Source of the DNA: Bacteroidales bacterium
GTDB taxonomy: Bacteria > Bacteroidota > Bacteroidia > Bacteroidales > JAADGE01
Direction: 5' to 3'
Length of the DNA: 64,000 bases
Assembly: GCA_021108035.1 (NCBI GenBank)
Contig: JAIORQ010000024.1
Coordinates: 1-64,000, forward strand
The notes beneath the pieces were generated by a model that saw only the letters and a program-made list of their open reading frames with translations, searched no databases and was not told the origin of the DNA. Made by a program: the position numbers and the translations under genes. Below, one piece after another: positions 23,144 to 31,502 of this stretch (position 1 is the first letter of the stretch; each line of letters begins with the position of its first letter).

Positions 23144-25159
23144 TTAAACATTCCATTTGACTCCCATAACTGTTACATCATCTATTTGGTTACAGTTTCC
23201 TTTCCATTTTTTAAATTCTTGTTCTAAAACAATTTTCTGTTTATTAAAAGGCAGTGAATTTTCTTTTAACAGTAATTCTCTAAAGCGTTTTTTTGTGAAT
23301 TTTCTTTCTTCTTCATTTATTTGATCAAAGAATCCATCTGAAAACAGATAAATTAAATCATTATTCTGAAGTTGAATTTCATGACAAATAAAATCCATTT
23401 CTATATAATGAAACCCTATGGGATTTCTTGTAGCTTTATATTCAAGCAGTTCATTATTTCTGATAATCCAAAGCGGATTGTATGCTCCTGAATATTGCAA
23501 TATATTAGTTTTTGTGTTAATTGCACAAAAAGCAATATCAAGTCCGTTTTGATTTTCGGAACCAAAAGTTCTAAAAGTTTCTTTTAATCTTTGTCGCAAT
23601 ATATTTAACACTTCACTTGAATTACTTACTTCTTTTTTTCTGACAATTTCATGCAAATAAGTAATACCGATCACAGTAAGAAAACCACCGGTTACACCGT
23701 GTCCGGTACAATCTGCAACTGCAAAAATTATGTAATCGTTAATCTTGTTAATATAGTAAAAATCACCGCTTACTTCTTCTTTTGGATTAAACAGAAGAAA
23801 ATAGTTATTAATATATGCATCAATTAGTTTTTTACTTGTTAAAAGAGCATTTTGTATAGATTTAGCATATTTAATATTGGCAATAATATCTTTATGTGCT
23901 GTTTCTATTTCTTCTTTATTTTTTATTAATTCTATATATGCTTCCTTTAATTTATTATTTTTTCTTTGTATTCTTTGTTCGTTTTTTTTTCTTTGGGTTA
24001 AATCACGCCACACAGTATGTATAATTTTTTTATTATGATATGGTATTGCTGTTAACCAAACTTCAACCGGAAAGTCTTCTCCGTTTGCTCGTGTATGCAC
24101 CCATTCAAACTTATAATTTCCTTTTTTGGAGGCAATTGCAATCATTTCTTTTGCTTTTTCATAGGATTGTCTTCCGTCGGGTTGAATTTCGGGAGATAAT
24201 TCGGCCGGATGCTTATTTAATAAATCTGATTTCTTTTTATAGCCCAGCATCTTAATAACAGATGAATTACAATCAACAAATCTATCATTATCTATAAGTA
24301 ATATTGCATCATTGCTTTTTTCAAACAATATTCTGTATTTTTCTTCACTTTCTTTTAGTGCTCGTTGAACTTTTTCACGTTCTGTAATATTTATCATACT
24401 TCCTTCATAGCAAAGTATTTCCCCTTCCTTATTTTTAATAATTCTTGCTGAGTCTAATACCGAAATAATATTACCGTCATACTTATACAATTGAAAACTA
24501 TAGCTGGTAACAGTTTTTCTTGAAGTCAATAACTTAATTTCGTCATCTCGTTTATTAGGATCAACAAAAATATTCTTGACATTTGTATTTAACAATGTCT
24601 TACGATTAGGATAATTCAGCATTTTTACAAGTGCAGGATTAGCTTCAATAATTTGACCGTTCTTATCTGTACGATATAACCCAACAGGTACACTTAAAAA
24701 CAAATTGCGAAAACGTTTTTCACTTTTTTGGAGCTTTTTTTCTGTTTTTTTTCTTATTTCAGTTTCCTTTTTTAACTTTTTCTTTGGTTTTAATAATTCT
24801 AAATGAATATTTATTCTCAATTGCAGTTCATCCTCATTAAAAGGTTTCTTGACATAATCAACAGCTCCAAGTCGAAGACCTTTTATAATATCTTCTTTCT
24901 CAACTAATGCCGACATAAATATTACGGGAATATCTTTTGTTTTATCATCATTTTTTAAAATCTTACAAACTTCAAAACCATCAATCTCAGGCATCATTAT
25001 ATCCAACAAAATCAAATCCGGGATTATTGCACGTGCTTTTTTTAATCCGAGCTTACCATTATTTGCCTTTATAATAATAATTTCTTCCGTACTTAAAATT
25101 TCAGAAACAAGTTCTGATATATTGGTGCTGTCATCAATTACTAAAATATTTTGTTTCAA
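23144..25159 (-). CDS. Response regulator-PAS-PAS-SpoIIE (PP2C) phosphatase
   Basis: A 671-aa protein from a TTG start directly before the receiver. The receiver (~1-122) has IDDS and phospho-Asp53 in LLDIMMPEIDG. Two PAS domains follow (~150-265 and ~270-392, with GxxILxxN-like NGQIIEANPALVKML), then a coiled coil (~395-440). The SpoIIE/PP2C phosphatase (~465-671) shows VSGDFYY, FAVADCTGHGVTGGF, YLFSDGFFDQ and QIDDVTVMGVKW, so the metal-binding Asp residues are kept. Such proteins dephosphorylate a partner in response to phosphorelay and PAS signals. It lies 166 bases downstream of a second SpoIIE protein and near a SiaC-like gene, its likely substrate type. Confidence 0.9.
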   Translation of the reverse strand: MKQNILVIDDSTNISELVSEILSTEEIIIIKANNGKLGLKKARAIIPDLILLDIMMPEIDGFEVCKILKNDDKTKDIPVIFMSALVEKEDIIKGLRLGAVDYVKKPFNEDELQLRINIHLELLKPKKKLKKETEIRKKTEKKLQKSEKRFRNLFLSVPVGLYRTDKNGQIIEANPALVKMLNYPNRKTLLNTNVKNIFVDPNKRDDEIKLLTSRKTVTSYSFQLYKYDGNIISVLDSARIIKNKEGEILCYEGSMINITEREKVQRALKESEEKYRILFEKSNDAILLIDNDRFVDCNSSVIKMLGYKKKSDLLNKHPAELSPEIQPDGRQSYEKAKEMIAIASKKGNYKFEWVHTRANGEDFPVEVWLTAIPYHNKKIIHTVWRDLTQRKKNEQRIQRKNNKLKEAYIELIKNKEEIETAHKDIIANIKYAKSIQNALLTSKKLIDAYINNYFLLFNPKEEVSGDFYYINKINDYIIFAVADCTGHGVTGGFLTVIGITYLHEIVRKKEVSNSSEVLNILRQRLKETFRTFGSENQNGLDIAFCAINTKTNILQYSGAYNPLWIIRNNELLEYKATRNPIGFHYIEMDFICHEIQLQNNDLIYLFSDGFFDQINEEERKFTKKRFRELLLKENSLPFNKQKIVLEQEFKKWKGNCNQIDDVTVMGVKWNV

Positions 25160-25325
25160 CTGTTTATTTTTTATTCCAACTAACGTTAAAGTTTAGTTGC
25201 TGATTATTAACTGCTTACATTTTTTCAGCTTTATGCTTATTTTTCTTTTTTCCTTCCCAAGTTAGCTAAAATATTCAACTGAATTTTTCAGTAGGGGGAT
25301 TGTTTTTAACGGTATTAATTGCACA

Positions 25326-26558
25326 TTACATTTGCCATTTCAGCCCCATAATTGTAACGTCATCAATTTGTTCATAATCTCCTGCCCAATTTTTCAGTTC
25401 TTTCTCTAAAACTTGCTCTTGTTTTACAAAATCAAATTTATGTATCTTTAATAAAAACTCTTTGAATCTTTTCCTTGAATATTTTTTTTTTGACTCACCT
25501 ACACCTCCTAATTGATCTTGAAAACCATCAGAAAATAAATATATATTATCGCCTTTTTGCAATTGAATTTGATGTGTTTCAAATTCTTTTTCAACCGGAT
25601 AGAACGCTATAGGGTTTTTTGTACCTTTATATTCTTTTAATTCATTGTTTCTGATAATATACAAAGGATTATAAGCTCCGGAGAATTGTACTGAATCTGT
25701 TTTTTTATTGATAATGCAAAAGGAAATATCCATTCCGTTTTTATTTTGTACATCGTCACCATAGGCTATAAATGCTTTTTTAACCTTTTCTCTGAGTTCC
25801 CTGAGTATTTCGCCGGAATCTAATAAACGAGATTTTTCAATAATATCATCTAAAAACGCAATCCCCAACATAGAAATCAGAGCACCTGAAACACCATGCC
25901 CGGTACAATCGGCAACAGCAAATACAATAAAGTCGTTTCTTTTTTTATAATAATAAAAATCACCTCCAATAGTTTGTTTGGGTTTGTATAAAATGAAGAT
26001 ATCTTCGGAAAGTCCCTCTTTTAAACAAGAAACGTTTGGTAATAATGAAGTCTGAACAGTCTTTGCAAAATTTATTCCGTCGTTCAGTTGTTTTGAATAA
26101 TCTTCAACTTTCTTTTTTTGAATATCCGCTTGAATTGTTTGAGTAAATAATTGTTGGTGCAACTCTTCATTCTGTTTATTGGCTTCTTTTATTTTTACTT
26201 TTTCTGCAGCTCTTACGCTAATATCTCTAAAAATACCGATTGTATTTATTACAGCCCCGTTTTGATTGTAGTTGGGAGTACCGGTAAATAATAATACCTT
26301 TTTTTTTCTCTTTTCAGTGGTAATTACTATATCATAAGTAGACTTTTTTCCCGTTTTTCGAATTTTCGTTTGATCAAGGATTTTTTTCCATTCAAAATCA
26401 TCAATAAAATCTTTAATACATCTGCCTGTGAGTTTTTCATTCGGAACATCAAAAATATTACACAGTGCAGGATTTGTATATATAAATTCCTCATTGAAAT
26501 TTATAACACATATGCCTTCTCCTATGTTCTCAATAATCTCTTGTGGTAAATTATTCAT
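25326..26558 (-). CDS. PAS-SpoIIE (PP2C) phosphatase
   Basis: A 410-aa protein. An N-terminal PAS domain (~5-115: GEGICVINFNEEFIYTNPAL, IGIFRDISVRAA) is followed by a Lys/Glu/Gln coiled coil (~118-165) and a SpoIIE phosphatase (~190-410) with IGGDFYYY, FAVADCTGHGVSGAL, YLFSDGFQDQLGG and QIDDVTIMGLKW. Its catalytic domain is clearly paralogous to that of the downstream 671-aa protein. No membrane helix is seen, so it is a cytosolic sensor. It starts 23 bases after the SiaC-like gene ends, so phosphatase and substrate candidate are likely co-transcribed. Confidence 0.9.
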   Translation of the reverse strand: MNNLPQEIIENIGEGICVINFNEEFIYTNPALCNIFDVPNEKLTGRCIKDFIDDFEWKKILDQTKIRKTGKKSTYDIVITTEKRKKKVLLFTGTPNYNQNGAVINTIGIFRDISVRAAEKVKIKEANKQNEELHQQLFTQTIQADIQKKKVEDYSKQLNDGINFAKTVQTSLLPNVSCLKEGLSEDIFILYKPKQTIGGDFYYYKKRNDFIVFAVADCTGHGVSGALISMLGIAFLDDIIEKSRLLDSGEILRELREKVKKAFIAYGDDVQNKNGMDISFCIINKKTDSVQFSGAYNPLYIIRNNELKEYKGTKNPIAFYPVEKEFETHQIQLQKGDNIYLFSDGFQDQLGGVGESKKKYSRKRFKEFLLKIHKFDFVKQEQVLEKELKNWAGDYEQIDDVTIMGLKWQM

Positions 26559-26581
26559 TAGTTATCTGTAATTCAAGTTTA

Positions 26582-26947
26582 TTAAACCTCAATTATCTTC
26601 ATCGGAATATGCAATAATTCGGTAATTTCTTCAGATAAATCTAATACATCTTCATCTCCTTTATCAACATACCAAATAATCTCAAATTTATTTCCTTTTC
26701 TGTAAAATTCAGATAACTTTATAAAAACTTGCAATATTTTTTTCCGAGAAACACTGCTGACTACATGAAAATGAAACTCACAATGCAATGTACATTTCAT
26801 TTCCGGAATATTATCATCCATCCATTTTAATACGTCATCATAAATTTCATTAATATATTCAGAAAATGATGAACCCTTTATCTCAAATTTACAATGTTCT
26901 GCTGACAGATATATAAAAGGAGATTCTTTTGTTTTTTCTAATAGCAT
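26582..26947 (-). CDS. SiaC-family regulatory phosphoprotein (DUF1987)
   Basis: A 121-aa protein when started at the ATG at 26947. A longer frame from 26977 would begin upstream of the transcript expected from the -7 box at 26967. The pattern (FEIKGSSFSEYINEIYDDVLKWMDD..., a central strand with FHVVSSVSRKKILQVF, then WYVDKGDEDVLDLSEEI) matches SiaC/DUF1987. In Pseudomonas SiaC is phosphorylated by SiaB, dephosphorylated by the SpoIIE-type SiaA, and unphosphorylated SiaC binds a diguanylate cyclase. Here two SpoIIE phosphatases follow, but no SiaB-like kinase or cyclase is visible in the window. Confidence 0.8.
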   Translation of the reverse strand: MLLEKTKESPFIYLSAEHCKFEIKGSSFSEYINEIYDDVLKWMDDNIPEMKCTLHCEFHFHVVSSVSRKKILQVFIKLSEFYRKGNKFEIIWYVDKGDEDVLDLSEEITELLHIPMKIIEV

Positions 26948-26966
26948 ATTATATATATTTTGTTCA

Positions 26967-26974
26967 CAAAAATA
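26967..26974 (-). promoter_or_regulatory. Candidate -7 box (TATTTTTG) for the SiaC/SpoIIE operon
   Basis: Minus-strand TATTTTTG fits TAnnTTTG and lies 20 bases upstream of the chosen SiaC start. The -33 region is not distinct. It supports the internal start codon. Confidence 0.35.
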
Positions 26975-27055
26975 CACATTATTTTATAAAAATAAATTTT
27001 TTATTAAATCCTAATATTATTAATAAGAAAATGTAACTTTTTTTAAATTATTACG

Positions 27056-27063
27056 TATATTTG
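27056..27063 (+). promoter_or_regulatory. Candidate -7 box (TATATTTG) for the DUF4388/roadblock genes
   Basis: TATATTTG matches the -7 consensus 51 bases before the ATG at 27114. No TTG is found at the -33 spacing. The box gives divergent transcription from the SiaC operon. Confidence 0.35.
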
Positions 27064-27113
27064 AATAAACAAAAGTAAATTTAAACTATAAAAACACCTA
27101 ATAAGCATTAATA

Positions 27114-28109
27114 ATGAATTCAAGTAAAGGTAGATTTGCCCCTCAAAAGTATAAGGGAGATATTAAGGAAATTCCGTTATATACGATTATAGATTATATA
27201 TCTTTCACATGTATTCTTTATATTGAAAACGGAGAAAATACAGGAGCTTTATTTTTCGAAAACGGAGATATAACAGGGGCAAGACTTAATAATGATTTTA
27301 ACATTAATAAAAGCAAGGATATTTTAAACTTAACCACCGGAACTTTTTCTTATCACAGATGGAAAAATGAATTTGAAATTGAAACCAAGCAATTAAGGGA
27401 TGTTTTATATTTTATTGAAATTGCAAATATAAATGCAGATATTAGTTTTATTTTTAAAAATAAACTTATATATATATATTGTTCTGATGGCGCAATTGTG
27501 GGAATTAATCCGCATCAGAAAGAAATAAAAACATTTATTGATGATATTTTAAAAGAAACGAAAGGAAATATTAAAATTAAGAGTAACGGAGGGCAAAGCG
27601 GAGATATGAAAGAATATTTCAGTGAAATTATTGATTCTGATAAAAAAGAATTAAATCTAAAAGCTGAAAATAAAAAAACATCAAATATAAATAGAATAAA
27701 GAGTTCCGGTAATAAATCAAATAATATTAAAGAATGTTTCATCAATACAGATATAATTGAGCAATCTTTTAAAAATTTAAAAGATGATTTGGAAGATACA
27801 TTTTTAGCAGGAAATATTTTTACGGCTAAAATGGGAAAACCGATATATAGTTTTAACAGTAAAACTAATCAATCAGTTTTATTTGCAAAGTTACATAAGG
27901 TAATAAATGATTTGTTTTCCAATTCAAGCTTAGGCAATATCAATGAATACTATTTACTTGATATGCAAGACAATTATCTTGTTTTTATATTAACCTTTAC
28001 TGAACATCATTTTGGATTGGTTTTTGACAAATCAAAAATACAATTAGGTTATTTATTTAATATAATAAAACCTATTTTAACAAATGATTATTATAATGCT
28101 TTAAAATAA
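27114..28109 (+). CDS. DUF4388 (PATAN-like) protein with C-terminal roadblock-like domain
   Basis: A 331-aa cytosolic protein. Residues ~12-100 follow the DUF4388/PATAN pattern (GDIKEIPLYTIIDYISF, GALFFENGDITGARLNN, TTGTFSYHRW), a signalling domain of two-component networks. A Lys/Asn/Ser-rich linker (~165-215) follows. Residues ~222-331 (LKDDLEDTFLAGNIFTAKMG... YYLLDMQDNYLVFIL... KSKIQLGYLFNIIKP) align by eye along their whole length with the 122-aa protein encoded just downstream, a roadblock/LC7-like module. Roadblock proteins regulate small Ras-like GTPases such as MglA; no GTPase gene is seen nearby. Confidence 0.7.
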   Translation: MNSSKGRFAPQKYKGDIKEIPLYTIIDYISFTCILYIENGENTGALFFENGDITGARLNNDFNINKSKDILNLTTGTFSYHRWKNEFEIETKQLRDVLYFIEIANINADISFIFKNKLIYIYCSDGAIVGINPHQKEIKTFIDDILKETKGNIKIKSNGGQSGDMKEYFSEIIDSDKKELNLKAENKKTSNINRIKSSGNKSNNIKECFINTDIIEQSFKNLKDDLEDTFLAGNIFTAKMGKPIYSFNSKTNQSVLFAKLHKVINDLFSNSSLGNINEYYLLDMQDNYLVFILTFTEHHFGLVFDKSKIQLGYLFNIIKPILTNDYYNALK

Positions 28110-28153
28110 AGCCAATTAAATAATATCTAACTTATTAATAAATATTTATAATT

Positions 28154-28522
28154 ATGGACGTAAAAAAACTAAAAAACTCAATTGAAATATTAAAGGAAGA
28201 TTTAGGTGATTCATTAGTTGCTGCCGACATATGGCCGACCGGTACGGGGCAATCTATTGCAGGGTTTAATTCCCAGCCCAAAGCTACTGCATTATTTGAG
28301 CAAGTTACTGAGTTTATGAACAAAACATTAACCGGTTCAGGCTTTCCCGGTCTTGATAAATTTTACATGCTTGATTTACAAGCTGATTCGTTAGTAATTG
28401 TACTTCAATTTGAAGGTTATCAATGGGGAATGCTTGTAAACAGTACAAAGGTTCAATTGGGTTTATTGCTCAATGTTGCAATACCTAAAGCACGAGAAGC
28501 TTTTTTAGAAGCTTTAAAATAA
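28154..28522 (+). CDS. Roadblock/LC7-like single-domain protein
   Basis: A 122-aa protein (EDLGDSLVAADIWPTGTGQS, FYMLDLQADSLVIVLQF, WGMLVNSTKVQLGLLLN). The alternating helix-strand layout is that of roadblock/LC7 dimers. It is a stand-alone paralogue of the C-terminal domain of the preceding gene, 44 bases upstream on the same strand, so the two products may form heterodimers. No catalytic residues are expected. A hairpin with T-run follows. Confidence 0.65.
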   Translation: MDVKKLKNSIEILKEDLGDSLVAADIWPTGTGQSIAGFNSQPKATALFEQVTEFMNKTLTGSGFPGLDKFYMLDLQADSLVIVLQFEGYQWGMLVNSTKVQLGLLLNVAIPKAREAFLEALK

Positions 28523-28544
28523 TAGAAATTAATACTATATTTGT

Positions 28545-28580
28545 AAAAGAGATTATCAGATTATGACAGTCTCTTTTTTT
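28545..28580 (+). terminator. Rho-independent terminator after the roadblock gene
   Basis: Stem AAAAGAGA (28545-28552) / TCTCTTTT (28570-28577), 17-base loop, running into TTTTTTTT. It is 22 bases after the stop codon at 28522. Confidence 0.75.
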
Positions 28581-28599
28581 TATTAACATAATTTTATTG

Positions 28600-29718
28600 A
28601 TGCATCTGTTTCTCATTATATTTTCAATATTCGGTATTATATATTTCTTTCAAATAAGTAAATATATATACGGCTTCAGGAAACTTAAATCATATAGAAT
28701 TATCATTGATAATATCATATTTGAAAACAAAAAAAGATTATCGGTAATAATTCCTTTTAAAAATGAAGAAAAAAACTTGGAAACATTGATACATAATCTT
28801 TCAAATCAAACTCTTAAAAATAACTTATATGAGATAATTTTAGTGAATGATAATTCAACTGATAATTCAGTAAAGGTTTTAGAACAATTGTTAAGCAATA
28901 AAGATAATTTCAAACTTATACATTCAGATTCTAAACCGGAAGGGAAAAAGACTGCTTTATCCTTCGGAATTACACGAGCGAAAGGAGATTTAATCGTAAC
29001 AACAGATGCTGATTGCACTCATAATAAAAAATGGCTTGAAACTATTCTGAATTACTATAATAAGCATAAACCAAAAATGCTTATTGCTCCTGTATTAATG
29101 CAAGGAAAAAGCTTTTTCGGGAATATGCAATCATTAGAATTCCTGAGCTTAATTGCTTCTACTGCCGGATCAACCGGAATCGGACATCCGATAATGTGCA
29201 ACGGCGCAAATTTATCTTATGAAAAAAAGGTTTATGAAGAATTTAAAGATGCATTAAACATGAAAGAAAAATCGGGAGATGATATTTTTTTATTACATAA
29301 TATAAAAAAGAAATATCCGAAAGAAATACATTTCCTAAAATCAAATGATGCGGTTGTATATACAAAAGCAGAGAAATCATTGAAATCTTTTTTCAGGCAA
29401 AGGGTAAGATGGGCTTCAAAAAGCAGCAGTTATAAAGATTCTGATTCAATTATAAGTTCAATAATTGTTTTATTAAGCAATCTTTTATTAATTGTATTGT
29501 ATGTCTTATCAATATTTGATATTAGCTTTTTAACAACAGCATTAGTGCTTACGATGTTAAAAATCATCCCTGATCTTATACTTATTTTATTATCAGCCGG
29601 TTACTTTAAAATAAAAAAACTTATTGCATATTTTCCGGTTACTATGACAGTTTATCCGTTTTATATTGTAATTACTGCTGTTGCAGGATTGTTTACTAAA
29701 AAGATTTCTTGGAAGTGA
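28600..29718 (+). CDS. Family 2 glycosyltransferase, membrane-associated
   Basis: A 372-aa protein from the ATG at 28600; an adjoining in-frame TTG at 28597 is ignored. An N-terminal membrane helix (~3-20) precedes a GT-A domain with VIIPFKNEEKNLETLI, ILVNDNSTDNS, TTDADCTHN (the DxD-type metal site) and FRQRVRWASK, a QxxRW-type acceptor motif. Two or three C-terminal hydrophobic helices (~285-370) follow. This is the layout of membrane-bound processive or lipid-linked sugar transferases. No other polysaccharide genes adjoin it, so the product is unknown. Confidence 0.85.
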   Translation: MHLFLIIFSIFGIIYFFQISKYIYGFRKLKSYRIIIDNIIFENKKRLSVIIPFKNEEKNLETLIHNLSNQTLKNNLYEIILVNDNSTDNSVKVLEQLLSNKDNFKLIHSDSKPEGKKTALSFGITRAKGDLIVTTDADCTHNKKWLETILNYYNKHKPKMLIAPVLMQGKSFFGNMQSLEFLSLIASTAGSTGIGHPIMCNGANLSYEKKVYEEFKDALNMKEKSGDDIFLLHNIKKKYPKEIHFLKSNDAVVYTKAEKSLKSFFRQRVRWASKSSSYKDSDSIISSIIVLLSNLLLIVLYVLSIFDISFLTTALVLTMLKIIPDLILILLSAGYFKIKKLIAYFPVTMTVYPFYIVITAVAGLFTKKISWK

Positions 29719-29728
29719 ACGAGTTATA

Positions 29729-29777
29729 GTTCAAAGTTCAAAGGAGTTCAAAGTTCAAAGGAGTTCAAAGAGTTATA
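29729..29777. repeat. Short tandem repeat TTCAAAGTTCAAAGGAG
   Basis: A 17-base unit repeated about 2.5 times between the convergent glycosyltransferase and PorSS-sorted protein genes, flanked by GAGTTATAG on both sides. It is too short and simple for a CRISPR array. Confidence 0.7.
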
Positions 29778-29803
29778 GAATTTTTTATGTTTACAAGTAA
29801 AAA

Positions 29804-31270
29804 CTAATGAATTATAATCAATCTTTCAGTGTAAATACTTTTTTCAGTATATATTCTTATGATATAAACACCTTCTGATAAATCAGAAATATTGATATAT
29901 TCGGGGAACAAATCGAATATCATTAAATTTCCGTTAATGTCAAAAATCTCAATCTTTTCAATATTATTTAAATCAGTTTTAAGGATATCATTTGCAGGAT
30001 TAGGATATATCTTAATTTCTTTATGAATTAAATCTTTTATTCCTGCAACAGCTTCATATACGGTTATCTCCCAATCTTGAGATAAAGGTAAAGTTTCATG
30101 ACTTACGGTATAGATTACAGGTCCGCTTGAAAAATCTTGAGAAACTCCTGATTCAGGTTCAATTGTAAAACCTTCATCTTCATAGATTGTAATAACAGGA
30201 GTTAAATTTGTTAAATCTGTTCCTATCGGAACAGGTACTGTTACTGTGTAATTTTCATTATTAATAACAGTTTCACCATTCTGTCCCGATATTTGAACAT
30301 CCAAAATATCAGGCCCGGCATTAGTAACAGATACTTCCCAAGTCTGCGAAACTTTCCCGTACTCATTATTAACTTCATATGTTACAGAGCCAAGAGAAAA
30401 ATCAACTTCTTCTTCTGATGCCGGTATTACCTGAAATCCGGCAGGTATTGTGATTGTCGGACTTAGTGCATTAAGCTCTGCTTCAACAGACATTACAATA
30501 TTTACTTTCCAATCGGGGTCATTTATAATTTCAGTTTCTGTAATTTGTCCTTCAATATTGAAAGAAAGTATTTCAGGTGTAGGATCTTCGTAAACACCTA
30601 ATAAATTCATTACCAGATGCATATCGGGAAATAAAAGCTCACTCATCGGGATAGGATCATCTACACCGCAATCACCTGCTTGTATATAGGTTGAATCAGT
30701 TTCACCGAGATCATTTGATCCAATGAAAAAACTGTGACCTTCATCTTGTCCGTTGGGAACCCAAACTTCCACGACTAATACTTGCCCCAAATTAACATTT
30801 ACATTAGGTGATACCTCAACAATCTTTAATGTGCCTGATTCATTATTATTGACATCAAATTTCAGAGTATCTCCTTTCTGTGTTAAACTGTCCTTAATAA
30901 TCGAATTATTATATTCCGACATTACATAAAGAATTATATTAACAGGTTGTGAGTTGCCTGTTCCGCTATTCGCTGCGTCTATACCAAACTCAACATTTTG
31001 TACCAACCAATCTCCGTTTATATTAAATTCTTTCTCAAGATCAAAAACTCTGTAATATGAATTTTCATAATGGATACCGCCTGAGTTACAAGAAACGGAA
31101 GTTCCGGGATCAATTATTTGACTCAAAGAGTGTGTAACCATAAAAGATTTCTCAAATGATATTGCTTCCGAAAAATTAATTGCCGGCAAGTCTTCAGGAT
31201 TTGAAAATTCTTGAGAATATATACTCACAGAAAATAATAAGATTAAAACTACAGATAATAATTTCTTCAT
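29804..31270 (-). CDS. Secreted protein with Ig-like repeats and type IX secretion sorting domain
   Basis: A 488-aa protein. Residues 1-20 are a signal peptide (LLSVVLILLFSVSIYSQ). Residues ~35-215 are a beta-rich domain of unknown role. Two related ~85-aa modules (ILSFNIEGQITETEI..., ILDVQISGQNGETVI..., each closing SQ(T/D)WEVSV or SQDWEITV) resemble DUF5018-like/Ig modules. The last ~75 residues begin IKIYPNPANDIL and end GVYIIRIYTEKSIYTERLIII, a standard type A PorSS (T9SS) C-terminal sorting domain. It is therefore exported across the outer membrane and surface-attached or released. A MITE-like repeat begins 26 bases before its start. Confidence 0.85.
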   Translation of the reverse strand: MKKLLSVVLILLFSVSIYSQEFSNPEDLPAINFSEAISFEKSFMVTHSLSQIIDPGTSVSCNSGGIHYENSYYRVFDLEKEFNINGDWLVQNVEFGIDAANSGTGNSQPVNIILYVMSEYNNSIIKDSLTQKGDTLKFDVNNNESGTLKIVEVSPNVNVNLGQVLVVEVWVPNGQDEGHSFFIGSNDLGETDSTYIQAGDCGVDDPIPMSELLFPDMHLVMNLLGVYEDPTPEILSFNIEGQITETEIINDPDWKVNIVMSVEAELNALSPTITIPAGFQVIPASEEEVDFSLGSVTYEVNNEYGKVSQTWEVSVTNAGPDILDVQISGQNGETVINNENYTVTVPVPIGTDLTNLTPVITIYEDEGFTIEPESGVSQDFSSGPVIYTVSHETLPLSQDWEITVYEAVAGIKDLIHKEIKIYPNPANDILKTDLNNIEKIEIFDINGNLMIFDLFPEYINISDLSEGVYIIRIYTEKSIYTERLIIIH

Positions 31271-31295
31271 CTGAAAATATTTATGATTTTATAAT

Positions 31296-31425
31296 TGAGT
31301 CCGCTCCGAAAAGTATAATTTCGCCACGAATTCACGAATAAAAATTACAACAATTTGATTATCTATTACATATGATTAGTAAGATTTCACAAATTCACGA
31401 AAACTTTATTTTCGGAGTGGACTCA
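31296..31425. mobile_element. MITE-like element, copy 1
   Basis: A 130-base element with terminal inverted repeats TGAGTCCGCTCCGAAAA / TTTTCGGAGTGGACTCA, flanked by TAAT on both sides (possible 4-base duplication). A second copy with the same ends and very similar interior (GCCACGAATTCACGAATAAA, AAGATTTCACAAATT) lies at 59345-59475. It has no coding capacity. It sits just upstream of the PorSS-sorted protein and downstream of the rplQ terminator. Confidence 0.8.
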
Positions 31426-31454
31426 TAATTCTTATATATTTTTACAAATATAAA

Positions 31455-31482
31455 AAAAGAGCGCTCTTTTGAACGCTCTTTT
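31455..31482 (-). terminator. Terminator of the ribosomal protein operon
   Basis: Stem AAAAGAGCG / CGCTCTTTT (31455-31463, 31474-31482) with T-run on the minus strand, 21 bases after the rplQ stop. It closes the long rpsL-rplQ run. Confidence 0.85.
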
Positions 31483-31502
31483 GAAAATATTTGGTATAAA
31501 TT

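Noticed and set aside
22963-23160. 65-codon plus-strand frame between ppdK and the SpoIIE gene
   Set aside because: Overlaps the ppdK promoter region, no family resemblance, AT-rich chance frame.
26948-26977. Longer start of the SiaC-like protein
   Set aside because: The start would lie upstream of the predicted transcription start and adds residues outside the family.
29729-29777. CRISPR-like short repeats
   Set aside because: Contiguous 17-base units without spacers and no cas genes.
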